Shown here: positions 1 through 8,602 of the stretch, piece by piece
How the letters are laid out: every line of letters starts with the position of its first letter
Numbering within the stretch: position 1 is the stretch's first letter
Assembly (NCBI RefSeq): GCF_003660165.1
Contig: NZ_CP032829.1
Location: 682,001-746,000 of the forward strand
DNA length: 64,000 nt
Source of the DNA: Sphingomonas paeninsulae
GTDB taxonomy: Bacteria; Pseudomonadota; Alphaproteobacteria; Sphingomonadales; Sphingomonadaceae
Reading direction: 5' to 3'
Made by a program: the position numbers and the translations under genes
The notes under the pieces: generated by a model
The model's input: only the letters and a program-made list of their open reading frames with translations
What the model was told of the DNA's origin: nothing
Databases searched by the model: none

Positions 1-2633
1 CGGCCTGTCGGTGCAGCCCCAGTTGCAGTTTGAGCAAAATTGACATGACCACTGGCAATGCCGCCGAGAGCCAGTCGCGGATACAATATATCGAGGACCG
101 TCAGCGGCATTCGCACCACATCGGCATCGACGGCGATCCCACTGTCGCCGAACCGTCCGCCGACCTTTGCCGACCCGCCGGCAAAGCTCAGCGCGGTCGG
201 AGCGAGCGCCCATCCGCTGCCGTCGCGCATGACGATGCCAGGTGCATCCAGCTTGATCGGCTTACCGTCGATCGTTCCCTGCAGCGCGACGGCGAGCCGG
301 TTCGGCGCGACTTGCGTGACCGTCTGAATATCGAATGCACGCCCGCGCGATCCGGCGAGCGAGGCTTTCACCTCACCCACACCATCCAGCAGGTGAACAT
401 TGGCGGCAAGGCGCGCGAGGCCGATGCCGCCATAACGAAGCCCCTGCCCCTGTATCGTCGCATCGACATCCGTACCTTTTGGATCGAGCAGCAGGACAGC
501 ATCTACCTGTCCACGACGGGCGGCGATCAAGGGTGGACCATTCAGCGTTGCATCGCGAGCCGTGAGGTGCGCTTCGATACGCTGAACACCGCCTTGAGGA
601 GCAAACGCGAGCCTTCCCGAAATACCGCTGCCCGATAAGGCAAGTTGTCCATCGAGGCTGCCCGACACAGGCCGAAGCTGACCTTTGGCGACGAGCCCCG
701 ACGCCACGATCTGGCCGAACTGAATAACCGCCTGCCCGCCAGAAGGCAGCAAAATCGCGCCATTACCAGCGAACGGACCGATTAATGAACCACCGGCGGC
801 CTGCCACTGGAACCCCTCAGCCGTTGGGTCTAGGTGCGCACGAACATCGCGCAGACCGAGTGAATCCATCGGTCGGGCAAGCTGCAGGTCGAGCGTCGGC
901 CGGTCGATCCGGCCGTCGAGGATCATTTTCAACGGGCCATATTGCCGCTGCACGCCACTCCCTTCAAAATGGAAAGAGCCGTCCTTGCGACGATAACCAT
1001 TGCCGGTCAGTCGCAACGCGGGTGCAGTCAGTTTCAGGTTGATGAAGTGAACCAGACCATCGACGTCGCGCTCCAGCCCCGTATCAATATAGGGCAGCCC
1101 GCCAGCCAGCCCGGCAAGAAAATTGTTATCGAAACGCCGCACCCACGCCTGCCCGCGACCGATGACTCGCGTCCCGCGACCATTCGCGCCGGGCACGATC
1201 TTCAACTCGCTTTTGACATCCACGATGCCGAGGCCGGGGATCAGGTAGCGACCGAGCTGCCCGGCAAGTCCGATGTCATACTTGCCCGTCGCCAGATCGA
1301 CGAGCAGCGAAACCTTGCCATTGAGCTTGTCAGATTTCAGGATGAGACCATCGCCGCTGATTATCTTCGACGTCACTCGTAACAAACCCTGCACGCTGAT
1401 ATTGCCGAGGATACCACCCGCCACATCGCCGACGCCGGTCACGCGCCGTGCGGTCAATTTCAGAGGAACGATAACCGGTGTTGGCGACAATCGCCCCCGA
1501 CCGGTCGCGCGCACCGTCTCGAACCCCGTCGTGTCGAATGCCGCCCGATCAGCAGTCAGCAAATAGTCAAACGTCGCAGTTGCAAAGGTGCCATCGAGCA
1601 GCATTTTCAGCTTTACGTTCTGGCCGGTCATGTTCGGAAACAGCGCCGCCGGCCGCAGCAGGCGCATGTCGATCCGCATCCCGTCGAACGCGCTGTTGGC
1701 AAGGTCAACGATGCCGTTCGCGCTCAGCGCGAGCGAGGGTGAGCCCAGCGCCAGATGCGTATCGAGCCGACGATTGACGAGCATGGCATTACCCTTCACG
1801 CGCACTGATGGCGCGCTGAGCGACATCAGCTTACCGTGCGCAACCAGCGAGGGCACAATCCGTCCATCGAGGTCATAACGGCCCTTGCCCGCGGTGAGGT
1901 CGAGCGAAGCGATGCGCGCACCCGAGGCGTCTCCCGTCAGGCTACCGTGCCAGTCGGTCCAGCTTCCATCTCCGCCCAGACGAATCTTCACGGGACGCTG
2001 CGTGCCGATAATTGCGCCGAATACGCCGCCCGAAGGCGCGTTCAGTGCTGCACCGATATCGAACTTGTTGCGATCGGGTTCGGCATCGAGGCGAAACGCC
2101 AGCCTGTCTCCCGCTGCACGCGCATCCAAAGCGATCATGGCGCGCCCGTCACGAATATCGGCCCGCCCCGTCACTGACCCGGTCCGCGGCGTGCCCGAAA
2201 CTTTATCGCCAATCGTCAAACGTGTGATTTCGAGTTTGCCGATCCGAATATCGAAACTGGGCAGGATTAGCCCTTTTTTGCCTGTGGGCTTCAAATTCGG
2301 CAAACGGTGCAGCGTTGCCGCTGGCGCAATCAGGCTGGCGATATCCAATCGGTTGGATGCATAAGCAAAGGGCGACCAGTCGAGCGCAACGTCACCGCTT
2401 TCGAAAAAGACGCCTCCGCTGTCCGACACACGCAGATCACGGATATGAACCTGACCATAGATCGACCCGTCGATACGACCGACCTTGAAGCGCAACCCCG
2501 AAGCCGGCGCTATTTCCGCAATACGATCTGCGATAAAACGGTGCCCGATGCTGGTGTCGGCAAGCCAGAACGCTGCGGCAATCAGCAGCAGAAAACCCAG
2601 CAGCGCGCCGCCTATCCATTTCAGCAGCTTCAA
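1..2633 (-). CDS. tamB: Translocation and assembly module protein TamB, N-terminal part (runs off window)
   Basis: TamB is an inner-membrane-anchored periplasmic protein that works with the outer-membrane protein TamA in envelope assembly and lipid transport. About 877 codons are open on the minus strand and continue past the left edge, so the conserved C-terminal DUF490/TamB domain is not visible. Residues about 4-24 form one signal-anchor helix (KLLKWIGGALLGFLLLIAAAF), followed by long repetitive beta-rich sequence typical of the family. The start chosen is TTG, which overlaps the tamA stop as TTGA; no in-frame ATG lies nearby. The translational overlap with tamA supports the identification. 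Truncation is only by the window edge. Confidence 0.88.
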   Translation of the reverse strand, partial: MKLLKWIGGALLGFLLLIAAAFWLADTSIGHRFIADRIAEIAPASGLRFKVGRIDGSIYGQVHIRDLRVSDSGGVFFESGDVALDWSPFAYASNRLDIASLIAPAATLHRLPNLKPTGKKGLILPSFDIRIGKLEITRLTIGDKVSGTPRTGSVTGRADIRDGRAMIALDARAAGDRLAFRLDAEPDRNKFDIGAALNAPSGGVFGAIIGTQRPVKIRLGGDGSWTDWHGSLTGDASGARIASLDLTAGKGRYDLDGRIVPSLVAHGKLMSLSAPSVRVKGNAMLVNRRLDTHLALGSPSLALSANGIVDLANSAFDGMRIDMRLLRPAALFPNMTGQNVKLKMLLDGTFATATFDYLLTADRAAFDTTGFETVRATGRGRLSPTPVIVPLKLTARRVTGVGDVAGGILGNISVQGLLRVTSKIISGDGLILKSDKLNGKVSLLVDLATGKYDIGLAGQLGRYLIPGLGIVDVKSELKIVPGANGRGTRVIGRGQAWVRRFDNNFLAGLAGGLPYIDTGLERDVDGLVHFINLKLTAPALRLTGNGYRRKDGSFHFEGSGVQRQYGPLKMILDGRIDRPTLDLQLARPMDSLGLRDVRAHLDPTAEGFQWQAAGGSLIGPFAGNGAILLPSGGQAVIQFGQIVASGLVAKGQLRPVSGSLDGQLALSGSGISGRLAFAPQGGVQRIEAHLTARDATLNGPPLIAARRGQVDAVLLLDPKGTDVDATIQGQGLRYGGIGLARLAANVHLLDGVGEVKASLAGSRGRAFDIQTVTQVAPNRLAVALQGTIDGKPIKLDAPGIVMRDGSGWALAPTALSFAGGSAKVGGRFGDSGIAVDADVVRMPLTVLDILYPRLALGGIASGHVNFAQTATGAAPTG

Positions 2634-4582
2634 AACGCCTGCCCCAGCGAGACGTAAACGGCGACCGGCGTTTCCCCGGGGCGACGCGCGAGCGGTGTGC
2701 CAACGTCGATGCGGATCGGACCAAAGCTGGAATAATAGCGCAACCCAAGACCCGCACCGAGGCGCAGTCCGGTGAATTTGGGATAGGCTGTCGAATAAAT
2801 ATTACCGCCATCGAGGAACGGCACGATCCCGAAGTTGCCGCCGAATGCCTTTGGTCGGACACGCGCTTCGATCGAAAACTCCGCCAGACTGCGCCCCCCG
2901 ATCGGCTGGTCGAGCACATTGCGGGGGCCGATTTCCTGATAGCCGAAACCGCGTACCGAACCGCCGCCGCCCGAATAGAACAGCCGCGACGGGGCAATGT
3001 CCTCACGCGACGCGCCCGCGATCCCACCGACACGCACCCTGCCCGCGATGACAAGCCGTTTTCCGAACGGCTGATAGTAACTGCTGTCGATCTGCGCTCG
3101 CGCGTAAGCAAAGGTTCCACCCTGAAATGACACTTCCGGCGACAGTCGCGCCGACAGTCGGAAACCCCGCGTCGGGTTCAGCAAATCGTCCGAGCCATCA
3201 TAGGCGAGCGTGCCGGGCAGCGCGCCGATAAAGAACGTACGGCGCTGGGCAATACCAACCGTCGCGACAAAATCGCGTTCACTCGAAGCGATCAGTTCAG
3301 CCCCGAAACTATAAGTCCATTTCTTTTGCCAGATGATGTTCGTCTGACGCTCGAGATTGGCGCCCAGTTCGACAGTGTTCGCATCATATGCGGCGAGGTT
3401 CGTATGGCTAATCAAAAAGCGGCTATTCATAACAACGTCGCGCTCGGTGAAATTACCCATTCGCAACGTCGTGCCGAGGGATTGTTCTTTCGTGCCCGCT
3501 ACACCACGAAACGTCACAGCACCTTCGGGATGGATCAAATCGCGATTTTGCCAACTGGTCTCGACGCGGAACCCTTCGCCGGTGCCATAGCCAACTTCGC
3601 CCGCGATCGTGCGCTTCGGTGCCGGTTCCATCGTTGCCTTAATATCAACGGCGTCGACACCGACCGCAACAGGTTCGAGCGTGACCGAAGAAACCAGCCC
3701 GGTCGCGATCAGTCCGCGGCGAAGATCGTCGACCATCGCCTGGTCATAAGTTTCACCGGGCCGGAACCGCGCGATCGTCTGAACATGTTTTGCCCCGAAC
3801 GGTGACTTTTTACCTGCAACCCTGATGCCGCCGAATTTGCGCAAACTGCCCGGATCAACCACGAGGGCGAGCGTGGCGGCGAGGGTTTCATGATCGACCA
3901 CGACTTCGGAACCGGCGACCTTGGCGAAAGGAAAACCCTCTCGTCCAAGTTTCTCGCGCAGGGCAAGTTCACCGGCGACGACCGTATCGGCATCAACCGG
4001 GGTATCGACCTTTACCCCGAATGCCTTACGCAATTTGTCCGCCTTGCCAGCGGTGGGGGCCAGTCCGGTAACCTCAACATCGGTAAATCGGTAAAGCGGT
4101 CCCGGATCGACAGTCAATTTAACCGTCAGTCGTCCCCCCGCAGGAGCGACCGACGTACTAACGTCGGCGTCGTAATAACCAGCCGCACGCAACAGGCTCG
4201 ATAACAGTTCGGCATCGTCGCGGGCGCGTCGGTCGATCTGGGCGACGTTGGCTGGTTTGGATGCTCCCGATTCCAGAACCGACAGCGCATCGAATCGGCT
4301 TTCGACCTCGCCGCCGATGCCCTTTAACCCCTCGACTTCGACGGCGTAACGCTGATCGTCGCCAACCTCTGTCGTCTGGGCCGCGCTAATTGGAGCGTCA
4401 CCTTCGACCGGGTCGCGGGAATTCAGATCGGGCCAGGGAATGCCAATATCGGGCAGCGGTGCCATCGGCGAATTCGGGTCGAGAGCAGGTGCCTCTTGTG
4501 CAGACGCAGGGCATCCGATCGCGGCAAGGAGGGTCGTAGCCACGAAAAACGCTGAGCGCTGCGGCATCCGAACACCAAACAT
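2630..4582 (-). CDS. tamA: Outer-membrane assembly protein TamA (Omp85/BamA superfamily)
   Basis: Outer-membrane beta-barrel partner of TamB. The 650-residue product starts with a signal peptide ending near PASAQ, has POTRA-type repeats in roughly residues 130-330 and a C-terminal D15/Omp85 barrel. The barrel carries the family's lid-loop motif (GSVRGFGYQEIGPR) near residue 550 and ends in the aromatic outer-membrane signature GQAF. An ATG at 4582 is preferred to the upstream TTG at 4591; neither has a clear Shine-Dalgarno sequence. tamB follows with a 4-bp overlap, so the two are co-transcribed. The tamA-tamB pair order is standard for proteobacteria. Confidence 0.92.
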   Translation of the reverse strand: MFGVRMPQRSAFFVATTLLAAIGCPASAQEAPALDPNSPMAPLPDIGIPWPDLNSRDPVEGDAPISAAQTTEVGDDQRYAVEVEGLKGIGGEVESRFDALSVLESGASKPANVAQIDRRARDDAELLSSLLRAAGYYDADVSTSVAPAGGRLTVKLTVDPGPLYRFTDVEVTGLAPTAGKADKLRKAFGVKVDTPVDADTVVAGELALREKLGREGFPFAKVAGSEVVVDHETLAATLALVVDPGSLRKFGGIRVAGKKSPFGAKHVQTIARFRPGETYDQAMVDDLRRGLIATGLVSSVTLEPVAVGVDAVDIKATMEPAPKRTIAGEVGYGTGEGFRVETSWQNRDLIHPEGAVTFRGVAGTKEQSLGTTLRMGNFTERDVVMNSRFLISHTNLAAYDANTVELGANLERQTNIIWQKKWTYSFGAELIASSERDFVATVGIAQRRTFFIGALPGTLAYDGSDDLLNPTRGFRLSARLSPEVSFQGGTFAYARAQIDSSYYQPFGKRLVIAGRVRVGGIAGASREDIAPSRLFYSGGGGSVRGFGYQEIGPRNVLDQPIGGRSLAEFSIEARVRPKAFGGNFGIVPFLDGGNIYSTAYPKFTGLRLGAGLGLRYYSSFGPIRIDVGTPLARRPGETPVAVYVSLGQAF

Positions 4583-4633
4583 TCGAAGCAAACTAACGGC
4601 TTAAACGAGCCGCCGCCATCGCTTTTGTGTGTG

Positions 4634-4843
4634 TTAGTGAACTGTGCCCACTGCATCGGGTCCGGCAAGCACCGCGATCAACCGTTCGATCTGCCTCCAG
4701 CGACAGAATCCCACGACATTCCCGCGGTCGCGACTGGACTCCGCACGCGATGCCGCCTCGAATCCCGCATCGTCGCCAAACGCCAAAATCAGCGCGTCGG
4801 CATCGACGACGGTTTGGCGATCGGCAACATAAGGTATCGACAT
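4634..4843 (-). CDS. Small conserved hypothetical protein (69 aa)
   Basis: Encodes a 69-residue soluble protein with no signal peptide or membrane segment. The middle (DADALILAFGDDAGFEAASRA) and the end (GNVVGFCRWRQIERLI) look like a compact helical protein; I recall similar small unnamed proteins in sphingomonads but cannot name a family. It lies about 50 bp upstream of tamA on the same strand and may share its transcript. The start is an ATG. The orientation, plausible composition and conserved-looking core make it more likely real than the overlapping frames. Function unknown. Confidence 0.5.
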   Translation of the reverse strand: MSIPYVADRQTVVDADALILAFGDDAGFEAASRAESSRDRGNVVGFCRWRQIERLIAVLAGPDAVGTVH

Positions 4844-4974
4844 CTGGATTCCTGAATTTGTGTGAGCGGCAGCTATAATGGCAGGGTTCTGCCAAATCGC
4901 GCATCAGGGTGGTGAACGAAAGATTGACCAATACCCCTCTGGCGACCGGAGCATTGCCGTGCCAAGGGAGCGAT

Positions 4975-5145
4975 ATGGCCGAACGTCCCCAAAATACCCG
5001 CAGTGGCGGAATCTTCATTGCGATCGGCGCGTTCGCAGGCGTCTTCATCGGGCGTTCCTATGGGCAGCCAACGATCGGGTTCATTAGCGGGCTGACAATC
5101 GGTGGCGTGCTGGCGCTGCTGCTCTGGCTGAAAGACCGGCGTTGA
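4975..5145 (+). CDS. Small membrane protein (56 aa)
   Basis: A 56-residue protein with a polar N-terminus (MAERPQNTRSGG), two short hydrophobic helices (about residues 12-28 and 34-50) and a basic tail (LKDRR), so an inner-membrane hairpin protein with both ends probably cytoplasmic. The ATG at 4975 is preceded by AAGGGAG at a good distance, which is better supported than the longer in-frame GTG start upstream. It converges on the S24 regulator gene, whose stop is adjacent. No function can be assigned. Confidence 0.6.
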   Translation: MAERPQNTRSGGIFIAIGAFAGVFIGRSYGQPTIGFISGLTIGGVLALLLWLKDRR

Positions 5146-5811
5146 TTATCTGAGTTTGCGACCGACCCAGACCACGCGGCCGATGAGTTCGATCTTGCTC
5201 AGGTCGCAGTCCGGCCAGCTTGGATAGGCAGCATTGTCGCTCTTGATCGTCACGCTGCGCGAAACCGGGTTGATCGCGAGCCGCTTCACATTCAGCGCAT
5301 CGTCGATCCGCAGGACATAGATACCATCGCGCAAACGGTCTGGGCCATCGGACCGGTCGACCAGAATGTCATCGCCATCGGCCAGCGTCGGCACCATCGA
5401 ATCGCCCTCGACCTGAATGACCGAAACCGATGCGGGATTGGCGGTGACCGACCGAAGCCACTTCGCATCGAAACCGATCTGGCCCGACACGCTATCCGAA
5501 TCATGGAGCGACCCCGGACCAGCCGAGGCGTGCGCCGCGATTTTCGGGATGGCGATTAACCCGGACACTCCCCGTTTTATTGCGGTTGCCGCCGTAACCT
5601 CTGGTACCGAAGGGCCGCCGAGTGCTGACTCGGGTACGCCGAAATAACGCGAGAGTGTACGGCGGTCGTTTTCGTCGAGCTTTTTCGGAACGCCCCTGCG
5701 GATGTATTGCTGAATATAGGCGGCGTTGCGACCGATCAGCCGCGACAGTGCCACATAATCCTCTCCGCGTTCACGGATCAGCCGTTCAAGTGTTTCGCGC
5801 GCATCAACCAT
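5146..5811 (-). CDS. S24 (LexA/CI-like) transcriptional repressor
   Basis: A 221-residue regulator with an N-terminal helix-turn-helix region (about residues 5-65) and a C-terminal S24 peptidase fold. The Ser-Lys dyad is present: Ser138 in VEGDSMVPTL and Lys176 in ALNVKRL, 38 residues apart as in LexA/CI. An Ala-Gly pair at about 97-98 (ASAGPGS) sits where self-cleaving members are cut, but many family members with this context are not cleaved, so autoproteolysis is uncertain. The ATG at 5811 is preferred over the TTG one codon upstream. The gene is divergent from a small ORF at 5900, and three palindromic sites lie between them, implying autoregulation. Confidence 0.87.
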   Translation of the reverse strand: MVDARETLERLIRERGEDYVALSRLIGRNAAYIQQYIRRGVPKKLDENDRRTLSRYFGVPESALGGPSVPEVTAATAIKRGVSGLIAIPKIAAHASAGPGSLHDSDSVSGQIGFDAKWLRSVTANPASVSVIQVEGDSMVPTLADGDDILVDRSDGPDRLRDGIYVLRIDDALNVKRLAINPVSRSVTIKSDNAAYPSWPDCDLSKIELIGRVVWVGRKLR

Positions 5812-5827
5812 CAAATCGACATAGCGA

Positions 5828-5880
5828 TAGGAAAACTCCTAGACAAGTAGGAAATTGCCGATGAAATAGGAAATTACCTA
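5828..5880. promoter_or_regulatory. Three tandem palindromic operator sites
   Basis: Three related 14-mers begin at 5828 (TAGGAAAACTCCTA), 5848 (TAGGAAATTGCCGA) and 5867 (TAGGAAATTACCTA). The first has perfect TAGGA/TCCTA arms and the third TAGG/CCTA arms; the middle one is degenerate in its right arm. Centre spacing is 20 and 19 bp, about two helical turns, so bound dimers would lie on one face of the DNA. They fill the 88-bp gap between the divergent S24 repressor gene and the small ORF at 5900. Binding by that repressor is inferred from position and symmetry. Confidence 0.7.
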
Positions 5881-5899
5881 TTCACGGAGTCGGGGAACG

Positions 5900-6076
5900 A
5901 TGATGTATTTGCTACGCAGGATTGAGGTTCATTTGCGCCAGACGGGAATGGCCCCCACGCGCTTTGGACGCGAGGCGGTTCGCGACCCTCGACTGATCCA
6001 TGACATGAAGCGTGGCCGCGAGCCGGGCAACGCCATCACCGCACGCATTCTCGCCTTTATCGAGTCGCGCAAATGA
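5900..6076 (+). CDS. Small basic, Cro-like hypothetical protein (58 aa)
   Basis: A 58-residue basic protein. The segment from about residue 18 to 55 (TRFGREAVRDPRLIHDMKRG and onward) resembles the short helix-turn-helix of phage-repressor-like proteins: a helix entering with FGREAV, a turn at DPR, a recognition-like helix LIHDMKRG. It starts with tandem ATG codons at 5900/5903 behind GGGGAA, and its stop overlaps the next start as ATGA. It is divergent from the S24 repressor and faces the operator array. I have no firm family assignment; DNA binding is inferred from the pattern only. Confidence 0.62.
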   Translation: MMYLLRRIEVHLRQTGMAPTRFGREAVRDPRLIHDMKRGREPGNAITARILAFIESRK

Positions 6077-6369
6077 GCCGTGACGTCAGCAATCGCCTCA
6101 TTCGCGCCTTGTCGGTCTATTTCGGGCCGCTTTCTGCTGTCGATCACCGCACGTCGAAATGGTCGAGCGCAACCTTTACAGGCACGCGCCACATGATCTG
6201 GTTCGATATTGGCCCGTGCGACAAGCTAGGCACGCTGATCCAGAATTTGCCCGAAGCCGACCTCCCGATGCCCGGCCATTTTGTCGCGGATATCGAACTG
6301 GCTGAACGCAATGATCTGCCTGAGAGTGTGCGGTTGGGACTACGCGCACTGACGATCGCGGAGGCTTAA
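6073..6369 (+). CDS. Hypothetical protein (98 aa)
   Basis: A 98-residue protein of unknown function, translationally coupled by an ATGA overlap to the Cro-like ORF upstream. It has an N-terminal amphipathic part (SNRLIRALSVYFGPLSAVDH), a central segment rich in aromatic and beta residues (GTRHMIWFDIGPCDKLG) and an acidic C-terminus. No signal peptide or membrane helix is seen. It converges with the membrane-protein gene on the other strand and overlaps its end by 4 bp. The coupling with the small ORF suggests both are controlled by the operators at 5828-5880. Confidence 0.65.
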   Translation: MSRDVSNRLIRALSVYFGPLSAVDHRTSKWSSATFTGTRHMIWFDIGPCDKLGTLIQNLPEADLPMPGHFVADIELAERNDLPESVRLGLRALTIAEA

Positions 6370-7166
6370 AGTGAAGCGAATTTCTTCAACGCACCGAGCG
6401 CCTGGCGGAAGCCGTCATGGTCAGCCCCGGACTGGGGCTGGTCATTGTCGGAAACGATCCAGTCTTTCGAAAGCGCCAGAGGGGACGGCGCGGACGCTGG
6501 AGAATCCGGGCCAGGGTCGTTCGCGGCGCGACGGGCAAGGCCGGCTTCGAGGCGGCGGATCAGCGACTGGATCGAGTCGTCATTGTCCGGCGTATCCGAA
6601 GGGGGCAGGTCGAATTCAACGGCGCTCAACGGTTTTTCGAGTTCCGGTTCGGGAGTCAGTGTGCTGTGATCGACCGCTGAAAGCGGCTCGGGCAAAGGCT
6701 CCGGCTCGGTCCGAAGAATCGGTGCCACTTCCGGTTCGATTGACTGCAGCGCCGGAGCGATTGCTTCGTCCGACATCAACGGCGCACCCAGTTCGGTTGG
6801 CGCAAAAATCGGCCGGCGCCGTCCTTCGACCTTCACGGGCTCATCCTCTTCCGAATAGCCCTCATCGTGCCACGACGGTGCCGGCTTGCTAGAAGAAGGC
6901 TTCAGCGCCTTTTCGATGAGCTCGAGGACAAGCCACAACCCACCGCCGACGACAATGAAACCAAGCGCCATCGCCAGCACACGCGCGGTCAGCCCCAGCG
7001 GCGGCGCAGCGAACGACAGAATGGATGGCAGACCGCTTTCCACAACGGCTTTGTCGAACATCCACGCGGGCATGGCCGCGACGAGGATTGCCGCAACCGC
7101 GCCGAACATGACCCCGACCACTGGGGCCAGAGGGGTGCGGCTTACGCGTCGTGCTAGTGTCACCAT
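6366..7166 (-). CDS. Membrane protein with long acidic cytoplasmic tail
   Basis: About 266 residues with two hydrophobic helices near the N-terminus (VMFGAVAAILVAAMPAWMF, then the stretch around VLAMALGFIVVGGGLWLVL) followed by a long Pro/Glu-rich, probably disordered region and a short C-terminal helix (ALGALKKFASL). I recognise no family. The start could be the ATG at 7166 or a TTG at 7172 that overlaps the stop of the upstream glycosyltransferase gene (TTGA); either way the two genes are coupled, so it may serve the exopolysaccharide system. That functional link is inference from position. Confidence 0.6.
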   Translation of the reverse strand: MVTLARRVSRTPLAPVVGVMFGAVAAILVAAMPAWMFDKAVVESGLPSILSFAAPPLGLTARVLAMALGFIVVGGGLWLVLELIEKALKPSSSKPAPSWHDEGYSEEDEPVKVEGRRRPIFAPTELGAPLMSDEAIAPALQSIEPEVAPILRTEPEPLPEPLSAVDHSTLTPEPELEKPLSAVEFDLPPSDTPDNDDSIQSLIRRLEAGLARRAANDPGPDSPASAPSPLALSKDWIVSDNDQPQSGADHDGFRQALGALKKFASL

Positions 7167-7168
7167 GA

Positions 7169-8380
7169 TCAACGATCCTGTTGCGGCCGGCGAGCAGCCA
7201 GCTTTTGATAAACAGGTTCGTAACGAGAAATGTTTGACGACCAGTTACGTTCGCGTTCAACAAACTTGCGCGCCGTTGCCCGACGTTCCTTCCAATGGCC
7301 CCGATCTTCGAAAATTGCGGCCAGCGCACGCGCTATCGCGGCCGGATCGTCGGGCGCGAACAGGGTTCCGGTAACGCCATCCTCGATCAGTTCGCGGTGG
7401 CCGCCAACATTCGAGGCCGCAACAAGCTTACCCTGCGCCATCGCCTCAAGAGGCTTTAATGGCGTAACAAGGTCTGTCAGCCGCATTTTCTTACGCGGAT
7501 AGGCCAGCACGTCGATCAGGCTGTAATAACGCTCAACCTCCTCGTGCGGCACGCGTCCGACGAAATGGATGCGTTCGGAGACGGGTGAAGCCGCCGCCTG
7601 AGCGTGCAGGGAAGTCTCCATCGGACCGCCACCGACCAACAGTAAATGTGCCTTTGGACGCGCACCAACCAGCGCAGGCATCGCGGCGATCAGGTCGTCC
7701 AGCCCCTCATAATCATAATAGCTGCCAATGAATCCGACCACATCGGCACCGTCCAGCCCGAGTCGCCGGATCAATGCCGGGTCGGGTTTCACCGGTTTTC
7801 CGAACATCCCGAGATCGACGCCATTGGGCGACACCATGATCTTTTCGGGAGTAATACCGCGCGAAACCAGATCATCGCGCAGCCCCTCGCAGATAACCGC
7901 AACCGCGTCGGCACGCCGGACGGCCAGCGTTTCGAGCGCCTTGATCGCGCGATAGCGGAGCGACCCTTCCCGCCCCGTTCCGTTACCGACGGCGGCATCC
8001 TCCCAAAAGGCGCGGATTTCGTAGAGCAGCGGCAAACCACGACGTTTCGCCACACGAAGCGCCGCCAGCGCATCGAGAACGGGGGAATGTGCGTGCAGAA
8101 TGTCGGGGCGAAATGCCTCTACTACGCTGTCGATGCGAGTCGCGAACGCCGATATCTCGGCAATTTCACGAAGCCCCTTTTTTGTATTGGTCAGCGGCGA
8201 CGTGCGGTCGAATGTTAATCCATCGAATACACCGGCGGGCGCATCGTCCTCTTGCCGCAGCCCCGTAACGCCGCGCACGTCCCACCCCTGCGCGATCTGC
8301 GCTTTCATGATCGCACGCGTGCGGAAAGTGTAGCCGCTGTGCAGCGGCAAGCTATGGTCGAGAATGTGAAGGATACGCAT
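7169..8380 (-). CDS. GT4 glycosyltransferase, exosortase-A/EPS-associated type
   Basis: A 403-residue GT-B fold glycosyltransferase. The N-terminus (MRILHILDHSLPLHSGYTFR) matches the exosortase-A/PEP-CTERM-associated glycosyltransferase group (TIGR04063). The C-terminal half holds the usual family-4 nucleotide-sugar-binding features: VSPNGVDLGMF, a GSYYDYEGLDDLI loop, and EAMAQGKLVAASNVGGHRELI. It probably transfers a sugar to a lipid-linked glycan on the cytoplasmic face of the inner membrane. The ATG at 8380 is preferred to an upstream GTG. A divergent polymer ligase gene of the same system is next door, which supports a role in surface polysaccharide synthesis. Confidence 0.85.
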   Translation of the reverse strand: MRILHILDHSLPLHSGYTFRTRAIMKAQIAQGWDVRGVTGLRQEDDAPAGVFDGLTFDRTSPLTNTKKGLREIAEISAFATRIDSVVEAFRPDILHAHSPVLDALAALRVAKRRGLPLLYEIRAFWEDAAVGNGTGREGSLRYRAIKALETLAVRRADAVAVICEGLRDDLVSRGITPEKIMVSPNGVDLGMFGKPVKPDPALIRRLGLDGADVVGFIGSYYDYEGLDDLIAAMPALVGARPKAHLLLVGGGPMETSLHAQAAASPVSERIHFVGRVPHEEVERYYSLIDVLAYPRKKMRLTDLVTPLKPLEAMAQGKLVAASNVGGHRELIEDGVTGTLFAPDDPAAIARALAAIFEDRGHWKERRATARKFVERERNWSSNISRYEPVYQKLAARRPQQDR

Positions 8381-8446
8381 ATTCACCCGTCCTGCCACAT
8401 CGGGCTTAATGCCGCGTCAACTGCATTGTTCTAGGGGCAGTTTGCA

Positions 8447-8602
8447 ATGATCGACAATTTCTCCCTTGGTTTGACCCATCTGCTGCTATTATACGCAGCG
8501 TGGAAGCTGATGGCGCGACCCGATCTGGACCGCGAAGTGCGGGCGGAAATCAAGGATCAGCCCGCACCCGAATCTAAATTGCGCGGCTGGGGCAAACGAT
8601 AG
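8447..8602 (+). CDS. Small hypothetical protein upstream of O-antigen ligase-like gene (51 aa)
   Basis: A 51-residue ORF with one short hydrophobic stretch (LGLTHLLLLYAAWKLMA) and a charged C-terminal half. Its TAG stop is followed directly by the ATG of the ligase gene with no spacer, so translation is almost certainly coupled. Upstream is GGGGCAG at a reasonable ribosome-binding distance. It could be a small membrane partner of the ligase or a leader that ensures its translation. No family is recognised. Confidence 0.55.
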   Translation: MIDNFSLGLTHLLLLYAAWKLMARPDLDREVRAEIKDQPAPESKLRGWGKR

